This document shows, in pieces, positions 18,317-25,386 of a DNA stretch of 37,201 nt; the first letter of the stretch is position 1, and each line of letters starts with the position of its first letter. Source of the stretch: a virus; the IMG/VR virus record IMGVR_UViG_3300020162_002373, positions 1 to 37,201 of that record. The stretch is one strand, 5' to 3'. The notes under the pieces are model-generated. The model ran no database searches, had not been told where the DNA came from, and was given only the letters and a program-made list of their open reading frames with translations. A program made the position numbers and the translations under genes.

Positions 18317-18538
18317 ATGAGCGCAACGATCACACGGCTCACCACGGAGCAGCCGCGCGGATGCGGCGCAACAGCGTGCGGCGAGTCAGCCGTCGTCAGC
18401 ATCAGCGTCAGGATCGCGGAACGCTACCCGAAGTCCAACGGCATCTGGGGTACCCGCCACATCACGGCACTAGTCGTGCCGTCGTGCGCGGCGCACGCGT
18501 CAGCAGTCCGCGATGCGATGCGCGAGGTGGGGGAGTGA
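18317..18538 (+). CDS. Small Cys-containing protein, 73 aa
   Basis: ATG 18317 follows AAGGGGGAT. MSATITRLTTEQPRGCGATACGESAVVSISVRIAE..., with CGATAC and a later C; a small beta protein, perhaps zinc-binding (WGTRHITALVVPSCAAHASAV). The longer frame 18202-18615 in another phase is a shadow. Overlaps the 26-aa peptide (GTGA). Confidence 0.7.
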   Translation: MSATITRLTTEQPRGCGATACGESAVVSISVRIAERYPKSNGIWGTRHITALVVPSCAAHASAVRDAMREVGE

Positions 18539-18615
18539 GCGGCGAGGGGCTGCTCTCCCTCGCCTACATCGCCGCCACTTGGATCGTCATCCTCGCGGTG
18601 ATGCGTCGCGGCTAG
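18535..18615 (+). CDS. 26-aa single-pass membrane miniprotein
   Basis: GTG 18535 overlaps the previous stop; GGTGGGGGA lies just upstream. MSGEG, LLSLAYIAATWIVILAVM, RRG: the fourth tiny membrane peptide, again last in its unit. It has the layout of the other three (acidic start, hydrophobic run, basic end) but its sequence is only loosely similar. Confidence 0.6.
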   Translation: MSGEGLLSLAYIAATWIVILAVMRRG

Positions 18616-18638
18616 TTATCGGCTCCGAACTATCCCAA

Positions 18639-18666
18639 CCCCCCCGCGCGTTCAGGCGCGGGGGGG
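18639..18666. terminator. Hairpin between convergent arms
   Basis: CCCCCCCGCGC (18639-18649) pairs with GCGCGGGGGGG (18656-18666), perfect 11 bp, loop GTTCAG. It lies between the last plus-strand gene and the end of the minus-strand operon, and could stop transcription from either side although neither side has a good U tract. Confidence 0.6.
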
Positions 18667-18762
18667 TGTGGTCTCAAAGGCTGCACCTAGATTTTTTCTC
18701 CAATCCGCAAGGATCGGATGTCAACCCCATATTTCCCGCTGGGAAAGAACCCCCCGATACCC

Positions 18763-19065
18763 CTATCCCCTAATTTTTTTTTCGATATCCTCGGCCTTGA
18801 TAAAGCCCATGATCGCGCGTGGGGCTCCGTCTGCCGGTACGTAGACCATCATCGGGATAGTGCGTACTTCCCACTCGTTAGTGAGGGCTCGCTCGATATC
18901 CACGTTTACTTTGATGACGGTGATGTCAGGGTTGAGGGCTGCGAAACGGTCTACTTCTGGCATCGTGCGCTTACACGGCTCGCACCAAGGGGCCCAGAAC
19001 TCCAGGAGAAGGGCTTTAGAGCCACGGAGAGCGGCGATTTGGGTGGAGGGGCTGTCTTGGTGCAT
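18763..19065 (-). CDS. Thioredoxin-like protein
   Basis: A 100-residue thioredoxin fold. FWAPWCEPCKRTMPEVDRFA contains the WCxPC redox site (CEPC, about residues 26-29), NPDITVIKVNVD and the cis-Pro segment VRTIPMMVYVPADG follow. Start ATG 19065 (MHQDSPST) has AAGGAG six bases upstream; the longer frame would run into the terminator of the preceding SSB gene. It may serve as a disulfide reductase or, as host thioredoxin does for T7 polymerase, as a replication cofactor (inference). Last gene of the minus-strand operon and probably also transcribed separately. Confidence 0.92.
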   Translation of the reverse strand: MHQDSPSTQIAALRGSKALLLEFWAPWCEPCKRTMPEVDRFAALNPDITVIKVNVDIERALTNEWEVRTIPMMVYVPADGAPRAIMGFIKAEDIEKKIRG

Positions 19066-19094
19066 GGGGCGCTCCTTATGGCTGTATTTGGGGG

Positions 19095-19126
19095 AAAAAC
19101 AACCCCCAAGGTTTCCCCTGGGGGTT
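19095..19126 (-). terminator. Minus-strand rho-independent terminator
   Basis: On the minus strand AACCCCCA (19126-19119) pairs with TGGGGGTT (19108-19101) and is followed by GTTTTT (19100-19095). It ends the main replication operon after SSB, before thioredoxin. Confidence 0.82.
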
Positions 19127-19185
19127 GAGTACATCTCCCTCCGAAGTTGTGATGACTTCAGAAGCGTGACCAGGGCGTGATGACC

Positions 19186-19569
19186 CTAGAACGGAATGTC
19201 GATGTCGTCGTTGATATTAGCAGATTGGGTCGACCCGACAGGTTCCTGCGAGGCACCGTCCTTCTTCTGCTTCTCGACCTGGAGGAAGCGGCACGAAATC
19301 GAAATTTCGCTTCGTGCGACGCCCTGCTTGTCGGTCCACGATGAGACCGAAGGGACGCCTTCGACATAGACCAAGTCGCCCTTACGGACGATTTTCTCGG
19401 CAATTTCAGCCTTCGCATCCCAGCACGAAACGCTGTACCACGTGGTCTTCTGCTCTCCTGCCTCTTTCTGATTGTCCGCCACGCTGAAGTTGGCAACGGT
19501 CTTGCCGGTCTTCGTTGCGCGGGTTACTGGGTCGCTCCCGACGCGCCCAAGGAGTGTGACCTTAATCAT
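19186..19569 (-). CDS. ssb: Single-stranded DNA-binding protein
   Basis: A 127-residue OB-fold SSB. MIKVTLLGRVGSDPVTRATKTGKTVANFSVAD and WYSVSCWDAKAEIAEKIVRKGDLVYVEG are classic SSB segments (residues 1-75), then a variable linker and the acidic tip DDIDIPF that docks partner proteins. ATG 19569 has AAGGAG upstream. It coats single-stranded DNA in phage replication. Its neighbours are RusA, the DnaC-like ATPase and the DnaD-like protein. Confidence 0.96.
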   Translation of the reverse strand: MIKVTLLGRVGSDPVTRATKTGKTVANFSVADNQKEAGEQKTTWYSVSCWDAKAEIAEKIVRKGDLVYVEGVPSVSSWTDKQGVARSEISISCRFLQVEKQKKDGASQEPVGSTQSANINDDIDIPF

Positions 19570-19937
19570 CCTAGATCTCCTTCCTGCCATATCGACAGGT
19601 CTACATATTCGGTGTCTTGCTGCGTCTGGAGAGACCAGACCCTTGGCAAGAACCACCGATCATTAATACCCAAACCCGATGCAACTGCATCAAGCGTGAG
19701 TTTCAGGATATTGTCGGCATCCATCGGCCTCTTCAGGCTGATACTAATGTCGACGATTGTCCTCTCTTCTTTTGCGGACCAGAGTGTCTCGTGCGCCCTG
19801 GCCCGCACGAGCGATTCTATCAGGGTCTTCCAGTCTTTTGCAATCCGTGTCTTGTAGACGATGTTTCCATGCGCACGGTATGCCGCATTCCAGGATGGGG
19901 GCCTACCGAGCAGCCGTATCCTCAGCGGCTCGCGCAC
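19566..19937 (-). CDS. rusA: RusA-like Holliday junction resolvase
   Basis: The frame contains LRIRLLGRPPSWNAAYRAHG, IVYKTRIAKDWKTLIESLV, VDISISLKRPMDADNILKLTLDAV and INDRWFLPR, the RusA order, with the catalytic Asp cluster (DADN and the ND pair). GTG 19937 gives 123 residues, the usual RusA size, overlapping the DnaC-like gene by 35 bases; ATG 20009 or 20087 would add an N-terminus with no family match, and no candidate has a good ribosome site. RusA cuts four-way junctions during recombination-dependent replication or before packaging. Confidence 0.88.
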   Translation of the reverse strand: MREPLRIRLLGRPPSWNAAYRAHGNIVYKTRIAKDWKTLIESLVRARAHETLWSAKEERTIVDISISLKRPMDADNILKLTLDAVASGLGINDRWFLPRVWSLQTQQDTEYVDLSIWQEGDLG

Positions 19938-20589
19938 GAGGGCGATAGTCGGGGGCGTCCATACGGACGACTCTGCATGTGTGTTGGAGCCGAGAGATTG
20001 CTGGGCCATAGCCAAGATCATCCAATTCATCAAGCGTGCGATTACTGGTAGCAATCGTGGGCTTGCAGGCACTATACCTGCTCTCAATCAGCACGTACAG
20101 TTTTTCGGAGGCCCAATCCGTCGCTCGCTCCTTCCCCAAGTCATCGAGGACGACCACAGATGCCTTGTCGAGGCAGTATTCGAATAACTGCGATGCCTCA
20201 CCCTCCGAGTAGCGCATTTGCGAGCGTAGACGCTCCAGGAACAGCGGAACGTTGAGGAACCGCATCTTATGGACTGGCTGTGCTGAGGGCTGGTAGTAGA
20301 TCTCGCGTTCCGCTTCCGCAGCCTGCTCTGCGACCCATGCCTCTGCCTTGCCCCGTAGTGCTGCGACCGCTAGGTGTGTCTTGCCTGTGCCTGGGGTTCC
20401 CAGCAGCATGAAGCCCTGATCTGACAGGGGGCTGGTAATCCATTCCTGTGCAGCATTACGGCCCTTCTCAGTGCCAGGACGATCAACCCAGGTAGAAAGG
20501 GATGAGGCAGCGTGACGCTGCTGAATCCCTGCTTTTTCTAAAATTTTTTCGACCCGTTCCGCCTGCGGCGGAGTCGTTTCGGCATGCAT
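19903..20589 (-). CDS. DnaC/IstB-like AAA+ helicase loader
   Basis: A 228-residue AAA+ ATPase. Walker A is GTPGTGKT (about 64-71), Walker B VVVLDDLGKE (about 144-153), sensor-1 IATSNRTLDEL, and an arginine-rich end (ISRLQHTCRVV). The size and motifs fit DnaC/DnaI loaders, which load a replicative helicase. ATG 20589 has GGAGGTGAGGC upstream. It follows the DnaD-like gene, the usual phage pairing. No helicase or polymerase is visible, so it probably hijacks the host replisome. Confidence 0.92.
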   Translation of the reverse strand: MHAETTPPQAERVEKILEKAGIQQRHAASSLSTWVDRPGTEKGRNAAQEWITSPLSDQGFMLLGTPGTGKTHLAVAALRGKAEAWVAEQAAEAEREIYYQPSAQPVHKMRFLNVPLFLERLRSQMRYSEGEASQLFEYCLDKASVVVLDDLGKERATDWASEKLYVLIESRYSACKPTIATSNRTLDELDDLGYGPAISRLQHTCRVVRMDAPDYRPRARAAEDTAAR

Positions 20590-20605
20590 GCCTCACCTCC
20601 ATTCT

Positions 20606-20632
20606 CAATCGTCCGTCCGCGACGGACGATTG
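20606..20632. other. Perfect 12-bp palindrome between replication genes
   Basis: CAATCGTCCGTC, CGC, GACGGACGATTG. In the minus-strand mRNA it is a hairpin between the DnaD-like and DnaC-like genes, without a U tract; as DNA it could be a protein site. Confidence 0.75.
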
Positions 20633-20646
20633 TGTGCATGTGTTTG

Positions 20647-21372
20647 CTATTCGACGAAAGAATCCCGGCTTTCGCTTCGTGTGGTTGTTGTGACCGTGGC
20701 GCCGAACTTGGCTCGACCCTGACCGAGTTTGGTGATGTACGCAATGTAGTCCCCCTTCACATCACGCAGTGCAGCCTCGCATACCGCAGACATGAGCGCG
20801 GGGATTCCGCCCGGATAGGACTTGATGAGTCGTGCCACGCGACCGTAATCATTCTTGTCGGGAATGATGCCGAACTGCGCGGCGATGAATTCGGTCAGCC
20901 TGCCCTGCGGATTTGGCCCACCGACCACGTACTCCAGCCATTCCTTCATCGTGCGGACTGGGACGGGGTTATCGTCGATGTGATTGATTTCCAATCGCTC
21001 GTATCGTTCTCGCGCTTGGGCAGACTTCTTCAGTCGCTCCGCGCGTGAGGCATCTTGTGGGGTCTCCTGCCACTCGTCCCAATCGTGGACTACAAGTCCA
21101 TCAAGCAGCCCAACCCGTCGGAACACCGCAAGCCACTTGGCGTTCTGGGTGCCAACGACGGCTTCGATGTGCTGATCGGATTCGAACACGCCGTGTGTTT
21201 CTGATGCCGCGCACAGAAGCGTGATCCACGCCCAACGCGCATTGTTGTCTGGTAGTCGCCACAACTTCTTGTGCTTTGGCAGGTCGCTGTAGCAACGCCA
21301 CCACACACGTCGAACTGTCTCCTTTGCGACGAGGTCCTCTGGGAAGAACGGAATATCCTTGTAGTCAGTCAT
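20647..21372 (-). CDS. DnaD-like replication initiation protein
   Basis: A 241-residue protein. The N-terminal 110 residues (VRRVWWRCYSDLPKHKKLWRLPDNNARWAWITLLCAASETHG, DQHIEAVVGTQN, VFRRVGLLDGLVVHDWDEWQ) form a winged-helix domain like phage replisome organisers. The C-terminal part (FIAAQFGIIPDKNDYGRVARLIKSYPGGIPALMSAVCEAAL...KGDYIAYITKL) resembles a DnaD/DnaB2 domain. Its placement before the DnaC-like ATPase supports origin recognition and helicase loading. ATG 21372 follows the upstream stop at once, with GGAGGGAGG as ribosome site. Confidence 0.75.
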   Translation of the reverse strand: MTDYKDIPFFPEDLVAKETVRRVWWRCYSDLPKHKKLWRLPDNNARWAWITLLCAASETHGVFESDQHIEAVVGTQNAKWLAVFRRVGLLDGLVVHDWDEWQETPQDASRAERLKKSAQARERYERLEINHIDDNPVPVRTMKEWLEYVVGGPNPQGRLTEFIAAQFGIIPDKNDYGRVARLIKSYPGGIPALMSAVCEAALRDVKGDYIAYITKLGQGRAKFGATVTTTTRSESRDSFVE

Positions 21373-21534
21373 CTAGTGGCCTCCCTCCGCAATGCAGATC
21401 TCACATCCGCATGTTGCAATGTTGTGACACTTTTCGCATCTCCACACACCAAGCCCTGGACCAGACTTTAGCGTCTCACTTGTGTCGTCGCCGCAGTCCT
21501 GGCACGGCTGGTAGCCGTACTCATCTGGCATCAT
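21373..21534 (-). CDS. Zinc-finger miniprotein, 53 aa
   Basis: MMPDEYGYQPCQDCGDD..., then WRCEKCHNIATCGCEIC. Eight cysteines: CxxC, CxxC and CGCEIC, probably two zinc sites. It starts at ATG 21534 overlapping the upstream stop (TAATG) and ends directly before the DnaD-like ATG, so it is co-translated with the replication genes. Function unknown. Confidence 0.68.
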   Translation of the reverse strand: MMPDEYGYQPCQDCGDDTSETLKSGPGLGVWRCEKCHNIATCGCEICIAEGGH

Positions 21535-21830
21535 TACTCTTGCTCTCCATCCAACTTCCCCATGAATGCAATCATTGCCAGCGGATTGCGGAGATTAACC
21601 AATGCGTCGGCTGGCGTCAAGCCACTTGCGACGACTCGGAAGAATCCATCACGGTCAGAAGCCTGCGCCTGGTAGAAGTCGGGCTTCGACTCCACCGAAA
21701 GCATCATCGTTGCCGGTAGGTACATCTTTAAGACGCGAACCGCGCAGGAAACGCAATCCTTTTGATATGGCTCATGCTCGCACTTCGGCGGAGCAATGTC
21801 GTAAAATTCAACATACCCCGCCGGCGACAT
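21534..21830 (-). CDS. Hypothetical protein with CxxC, 98 aa
   Basis: MSPAGYVEFYDIAPPKCEHEPYQKDCVSCAV... gives C, C and CxxC (KDCVSC) in the first third. The rest (YQAQASDRDGFFRVVASGLTPADALVNLRNPLAMIAFMG) is helical. The start ATG 21830 overlaps the RecB-like stop (TAATG). No family is recognised. Confidence 0.72.
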   Translation of the reverse strand: MSPAGYVEFYDIAPPKCEHEPYQKDCVSCAVRVLKMYLPATMMLSVESKPDFYQAQASDRDGFFRVVASGLTPADALVNLRNPLAMIAFMGKLDGEQE

Positions 21831-22765
21831 TATCGAACCCTCGGTGGGTCTTGTAGCGTTTTTACTGCATTGTCGGCAAGGGTTGGAAGAAGGACCTTCA
21901 ACGCCCTGCGAGAATCTGGCAACTGCTGCGGGTGGCTCTCCCACTTGTCGCACAACGCGCGGAACTCGCACTTCTCGTGGATGAACGCTGTTGGGTTTGG
22001 GTAGATTGCGCCCTTCTCTCGTGCGTCAAGGAACGCCCGAACTTGAACGTACAGGCGGTCAATCTGATCTTGGCTTCTTCGGGTTGGCCTTCGGTCAACG
22101 TTCGGACCCTTTGCTGACTTGCTAATGATGTTGAACGTCACCTCTGGGTCGTGACCGAAGTTGTCACGGACAGCCAGGGCGTAAGCCGTTGCTTGAATGT
22201 CTCCGTGCTCTCGACCCTGCTCCCACTTTCGCTCTGCCGTCTTGTGCTCAACAACGTTCTTGTTATCAAGCAACATGTCAACGGTTGCCTTTAGTTGGAT
22301 GGGAAGCGTGCCCAACTTGCTGTGCTTGATGTCGGCCATAAACGTCTTTTCGATGCCGCCATCCTGGTGCGGGGTCCAGTCATCGCCTGCAGTAATTGCT
22401 GCCTCTAGCATCTCCTGACCCGTGGCGCTATCCGTCAGGATGTTGCGCGTGGTCTCTAGCGACCAGTCCACCTTCTCCGCCTCTTTCTGATAGGTGTCGG
22501 AAAACCCAAGCAACGCAAATTCCCTTGCTTTGCCGCTGGTAAACTTATTGGACTTATTGCTATACCAAAGTGCCAAGCCGGAATGCACTGCAGTCCCAAG
22601 CGCAAAGAACGGTGTCGTTCGCTCGGTCCACAGGCCCATCTTGTATTTGTACCACCAGCGAAGTGGGCACGAGAGATACTCTCGCAACTCACTCACGCTG
22701 ATATAGGTAGGGTTACGCTCAATGATTCCGTGACCGCCAAGGTCTGGAAACGGCGCGCTACTCAC
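21830..22765 (-). CDS. RecB/Cas4-like PD-(D/E)XK nuclease
   Basis: A 311-residue nuclease. ISVSELREYLSCPLRWWYKYK is the usual entry (motif with a Cys), FFALGTAVHSGLALWY supplies the conserved His, LKATVDMLLDNKNVVEHKTAERKW contains D...E-x-K (VDMLLD and EHKT), and GDIQATAYALAV is motif QxxxY. Two more Cys (CEFRALCDKW) sit near the end. A complete Cas4/AddB iron-sulfur set would need four; only three fit, so a cluster is doubtful. With the Erf-like protein next to it, this makes an exonuclease-annealase recombination pair. Start ATG 22765; overlaps the Erf-like gene by four bases. Confidence 0.88.
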   Translation of the reverse strand: MSSAPFPDLGGHGIIERNPTYISVSELREYLSCPLRWWYKYKMGLWTERTTPFFALGTAVHSGLALWYSNKSNKFTSGKAREFALLGFSDTYQKEAEKVDWSLETTRNILTDSATGQEMLEAAITAGDDWTPHQDGGIEKTFMADIKHSKLGTLPIQLKATVDMLLDNKNVVEHKTAERKWEQGREHGDIQATAYALAVRDNFGHDPEVTFNIISKSAKGPNVDRRPTRRSQDQIDRLYVQVRAFLDAREKGAIYPNPTAFIHEKCEFRALCDKWESHPQQLPDSRRALKVLLPTLADNAVKTLQDPPRVR

Positions 22766-23376
22766 TGGGCAAGCGCCTCACGCTTTGCCTTATACACATC
22801 CGCAAGATACTTGCGTGCGTCAACACCAAGCGACGTCTTGCTGATGTCCAGGCCAATCTTGCTAAGTTCATCAACCGAAGTTGCGCTTGCAATTGTGGAT
22901 GACCACTCATCGGCAGCAACCTGCTCCTGTTCAGTTGGCTTTGCTGCAACCTTCTTGGTCTTTGTCTCCCTGATTACGCCGTCGGAGTCGGTCTCCCGTG
23001 GGGAGTCCTCTCGCTTTGCGCGAATCTCATCGTCCGACGCAACGCGCTTAGACGGAAGCCCCGCCATCACGAGTGCGCGACCGACAGCCGAAGTTTCGCA
23101 GTTCTCAATTTCGGAACCACGGGTGTACGGCGTTGCTCCTGGGATCTGCATGGCGCTGTGGCCAACCCCAGCGGGTCGGTCGTCCATGAATCCAAGTTCA
23201 TCAGACGCGCCGTCAAACTTCACGCCACGGTAGGCGCGAGCCTCAATCACAACGCGCTTCTCGTTGTGCTCAACGATGCGAGTCTCAATGCGACCGTTTG
23301 GGTATGCGTCATACCATGCGCGAATACGCTCCGCGACATCAACGTAATCCTTTAGTGCGCTCTTATCGAATGCCAT
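22762..23376 (-). CDS. Erf-like single-strand annealing protein
   Basis: A 204-residue protein. IRAWYDAYPNGRIETRIVEHNEKRVVIEARAY, then TPYTRGSEIENCETSAVGRALVMAGL (about 95-115), the signature of the phage Erf/ERF-like annealase group in actinophages. The C-terminus is charged and probably flexible (KTKKVAAKPTEQEQV). Together with the adjacent RecB-like exonuclease it would mediate homologous recombination, which could help shuffle the repeat-bounded cassettes (inference). ATG 23376 overlaps the HTH gene's stop by one base. Confidence 0.75.
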   Translation of the reverse strand: MAFDKSALKDYVDVAERIRAWYDAYPNGRIETRIVEHNEKRVVIEARAYRGVKFDGASDELGFMDDRPAGVGHSAMQIPGATPYTRGSEIENCETSAVGRALVMAGLPSKRVASDDEIRAKREDSPRETDSDGVIRETKTKKVAAKPTEQEQVAADEWSSTIASATSVDELSKIGLDISKTSLGVDARKYLADVYKAKREALAQ

Positions 23377-23636
23377 TACTCTGCCTCCTCTTCAATGTCT
23401 ACAAACAATTCCGACTCGGGTCGCCCCAAGTAGGTACTCAACTTCTTGCGAAGCGAATCGGTCATTGGGCTTTGCCCATACTGGACCTGATTCAAATACC
23501 CGTATGAAATGCCCAGGTGCTTCGCAACCCACCTGCGCTTCACGCCAGATGCAGCAATAATACCCCACACCTTTTGGGTGGACTCCCGCTGCAAGTGTCG
23601 CTTCTTAGCGTTGTTTTCCCCGCTTTGCTTACTCAT
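23376..23636 (-). CDS. XRE/Cro-type HTH regulator
   Basis: An 86-residue protein. VWGIIAASGVKRRWVAKHLGISYGYLNQVQYGQSPMTDSLRKKLSTYL is a Cro/C1-type HTH (about 23-70), followed by an acidic tail (FVDIEEEAE). ATG 23636 is chosen because GGGGG precedes it; it overlaps the next upstream gene by eight bases. It probably regulates phage operons, but no operator is assigned. Confidence 0.82.
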   Translation of the reverse strand: MSKQSGENNAKKRHLQRESTQKVWGIIAASGVKRRWVAKHLGISYGYLNQVQYGQSPMTDSLRKKLSTYLGRPESELFVDIEEEAE

Positions 23637-23943
23637 CAATGCCCCCGCCCATTTCCGGCATCTCTTGGTTTGCCCAGAATACATATGCCATAGATGCCCC
23701 GGCAAAAATGTACTTACGCTTAACTGGATCAAGGTAGTCACCCTCGTTGGCATCAAAGTACCGCGCCAGGGCGGCGTCCATTACGACACGCCCGAACGTT
23801 TGATTTTTGTCTGGCTCTGAGATTGTGGGTGACTCAATTCCCTCAAGGGCATCTCTCGTCAAATTAAACCCAACGATATTAAACTGCTCTTCTTCCTTGT
23901 ATTCATTAATAGTCTTTTCGATTTCGTCAGTCACGCTTTCCAC
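23629..23943 (-). CDS. Hypothetical acidic protein, 104 aa
   Basis: MESVTDEIEKTINEYKEEEQFNIVGFNLTRDALEGIE..., a helical acidic protein with an aromatic section (KYIFAGASMAYVFWANQEM). No family is recognised. It overlaps the Zn/HTH gene by 17 bases and the XRE gene by eight, so it is embedded in a tightly packed regulatory segment. Confidence 0.7.
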   Translation of the reverse strand: MESVTDEIEKTINEYKEEEQFNIVGFNLTRDALEGIESPTISEPDKNQTFGRVVMDAALARYFDANEGDYLDPVKRKYIFAGASMAYVFWANQEMPEMGGGIDE

Positions 23944-24220
23944 CTCTCCGGTCTTTGTTTGTTAGTGGAAGCCCAGAGGCGTCCACAATTTGATACACAC
24001 GCTGCCTGGAAACGCCAAAATCACGAGCAATTTCAGCCATGGTCATCCCACTTGCGCGAGCGCCAAGAATTTTTTTAGCGCGCTCTACGCTTGCTGAATG
24101 CCACCGGCTCTTTTTCTCAATAAGAGCGCAATCCCAACAGCGAACGGAAACTTCGGTTGACTTTGGGCCGCCACAATCGATGCACCGAAATACCGATTGC
24201 TTGACCTCAATGTTCTCCAT
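23927..24220 (-). CDS. Zinc-ribbon plus HTH regulator, 97 aa
   Basis: Residues 12-33 carry CIDCGG...VRCWDC (CxxC...CxxC zinc ribbon). Residues 50-80 carry ARASGMTMAEIARDFGVSRQRVYQIVDASGL, a sigma-region-4-like HTH. The basic tail is DRRGGKRD. No ribosome site precedes ATG 24220, and a promoter-like pair ends about two bases upstream, so the mRNA may be leaderless. Candidate regulator of the phage. Confidence 0.8.
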   Translation of the reverse strand: MENIEVKQSVFRCIDCGGPKSTEVSVRCWDCALIEKKSRWHSASVERAKKILGARASGMTMAEIARDFGVSRQRVYQIVDASGLPLTNKDRRGGKRD

Positions 24221-24228
24221 AGGCGATG

Positions 24229-24257
24229 AGTATGAGGTATCACAACCGTATCGTCAA
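24229..24257 (-). promoter_or_regulatory. Minus-strand promoter, possibly leaderless
   Basis: TTGACG (24257-24252), 17 bases, CATACT (24234-24229), nine bases upstream of ATG 24220. The expected start of transcription falls at or next to the ATG. Confidence 0.55.
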
Positions 24258-24448
24258 GAGCGATATGGTTCACCCGTGCGATTTCGCGCTTCGGCGCACG
24301 AAACATGCAGTTGCATGGCGCCCAACTGGAGGACCGGGCCAAGGTTCTTGATGGCGGCCGTCTTGTCGCTGATACGCACGCGATTAGGGCACTGCGCCCA
24401 CTGACATATAGAATTCAGTCTCGACAACTCTTCTGCAAACCTAGCCAT
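24254..24448 (-). CDS. Small Cys-containing protein, 64 aa
   Basis: MARFAEELSRLNSICQWAQCPNRVRI..., with CQWAQC and a later C. ATG 24448 has TTGGAG eight bases upstream and overlaps the HNH stop by eight bases, the style of this operon. No family is recognised; a small zinc finger is possible. Confidence 0.6.
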   Translation of the reverse strand: MARFAEELSRLNSICQWAQCPNRVRISDKTAAIKNLGPVLQLGAMQLHVSCAEARNRTGEPYRS

Positions 24449-24734
24449 TGTGGTTCTCCAAATAATTATTTAATAACGGTCGCCATGTCCTTGAGGCTTC
24501 CGTCTTAAGCCGATGATGGTACCCACAGAGGATAACGCAGTTACCTTCCGTGCTAGGACCCCGCTTTCCGAATCCAGCAGAGTTTACATGATCTACTTCC
24601 AGAATGATACGTCCACCAGAGCCGAATTGGCTGCCGCAAGGCCCTGGCATCCCGATTTGGGGCCCAACGCACCCTCGATCGCGCGACATGAGCGCGTAGC
24701 GAAGTTCTTGCGTTACGGGGTCCTTCCTCGGCAC
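24441..24734 (-). CDS. HNH endonuclease
   Basis: A 97-residue protein. Pattern: CVGPQIGMPGPCG near residue 22, ILEVDHVNSAGFGKRGPSTEGNCVILCGYHHRLK (about 44-77), with DH (first His), N and HH, the HNH active site plus Cys residues for a structural zinc. GTG 24734 overlaps the upstream stop (TAGTG). Such small HNH proteins beside terminase or portal genes often aid packaging; here it lies five genes from the portal. A homing endonuclease is the alternative. Confidence 0.85.
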   Translation of the reverse strand: MPRKDPVTQELRYALMSRDRGCVGPQIGMPGPCGSQFGSGGRIILEVDHVNSAGFGKRGPSTEGNCVILCGYHHRLKTEASRTWRPLLNNYLENHNG

Positions 24735-25012
24735 TACTCTGCCTCTTCGTCAATGCGCCGTGACTTAAGGAGGGCTGCGCTCATGGAAAATTGTCGAGAC
24801 ATCCGCTCTAGGCGCAATGACGCTGTCCTTAGCGCAATGACATCTTGATTATCCTCGGTCGCAGCAATGCTGACGACTGCGTATCTGACTCCCAGGTCGT
24901 GCAGTTCTTTTGCGGTTCCTGCAAGCAAGTCGGAAATATCAGGAGGATTTGGACTTGGCGCTTCCTGCGGCACTTCTTTTCTTTTTTGGAACAGTTTTCT
25001 TAGCATGCTCAT
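24734..25012 (-). CDS. Hypothetical protein, 92 aa
   Basis: MSMLRKLFQKRKEVPQEAPSPNPPDISDLLAG... has a basic N-terminal helix, a Pro-rich linker and a helical end (DVIALRTASLRLERMSRQFSMSAALLKSRR). ATG 25012 has AAGGTGA upstream. No family is recognised. It overlaps the next gene in another frame by 74 bases. Confidence 0.65.
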   Translation of the reverse strand: MSMLRKLFQKRKEVPQEAPSPNPPDISDLLAGTAKELHDLGVRYAVVSIAATEDNQDVIALRTASLRLERMSRQFSMSAALLKSRRIDEEAE

Positions 25013-25109
25013 TCACCTTACTGATAGATGCCTTCTTTGGCGATGAAGAGGAGTTTAGCACTTTGCAGGGCATGCAAAAGCATGGTTGCTGATGATACAA
25101 CTTATCCAT
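24939..25109 (-). CDS. Small basic CxCxxC protein, 56 aa
   Basis: MDKLYHQQPCFCMPCKVLNSSSS... with CFCMPC near the start and a Lys/Ser-rich tail (AKKTVPKKKRSAAGSAKSKS). ATG 25109 has GAGGA five bases upstream and overlaps the previous stop by eight bases. The 74-base overlap with the next gene is unusual, so it may instead be a shadow; the Lys-rich tail recalls the KA-rich protein at 34707. Confidence 0.45.
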   Translation of the reverse strand: MDKLYHQQPCFCMPCKVLNSSSSPKKASISKVNEHAKKTVPKKKRSAAGSAKSKSS

Positions 25110-25383
25110 TGCCGTCCTCAGAAAACCATTGCAATACGGCTCCATCCTTTGTTACTGGGCAAAGATCGGCGGTAAGTTGATCACTAGCAATAAGCCCGTC
25201 GATGATTTCCTTATTAGCATCGCCCACCACCGGCTTACCCCAGCGAACAACAATGGTAAAACCAACCTGTTCGGAAAAAATAATGCCGGCATCAACATAT
25301 TTCTGCCAGACAGCGGCTGCACCATCACCGTAAGTGCCTGCCCAATCACTAATGCGATCCGGCACGACAATATCCATGGACAT
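25102..25383 (-). CDS. Hypothetical protein, 93 aa
   Basis: MSMDIVVPDRISDWAGTYGDGAAAVWQKYVDAGIIFSEQ... , a small alpha/beta acidic protein with no cysteine-rich or HTH signature. ATG 25383 has GAAAGGA upstream, three bases after the portal stop, so it is probably translated together with the portal. Function unknown. Confidence 0.72.
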   Translation of the reverse strand: MSMDIVVPDRISDWAGTYGDGAAAVWQKYVDAGIIFSEQVGFTIVVRWGKPVVGDANKEIIDGLIASDQLTADLCPVTKDGAVLQWFSEDGNG

Positions 25384-25386
25384 TGA

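Noticed and set aside
18202-18615. 137-aa plus frame in the last cassette
   Set aside because: Arg/His-rich shadow of the 18317 gene; only its last 26 codons (18535-18615) make a plausible product with their own GTG.
21830-22765. True Cas4 of a CRISPR system
   Set aside because: Only three suitable cysteines and location beside an annealase and replication genes; a recombination exonuclease fits better.
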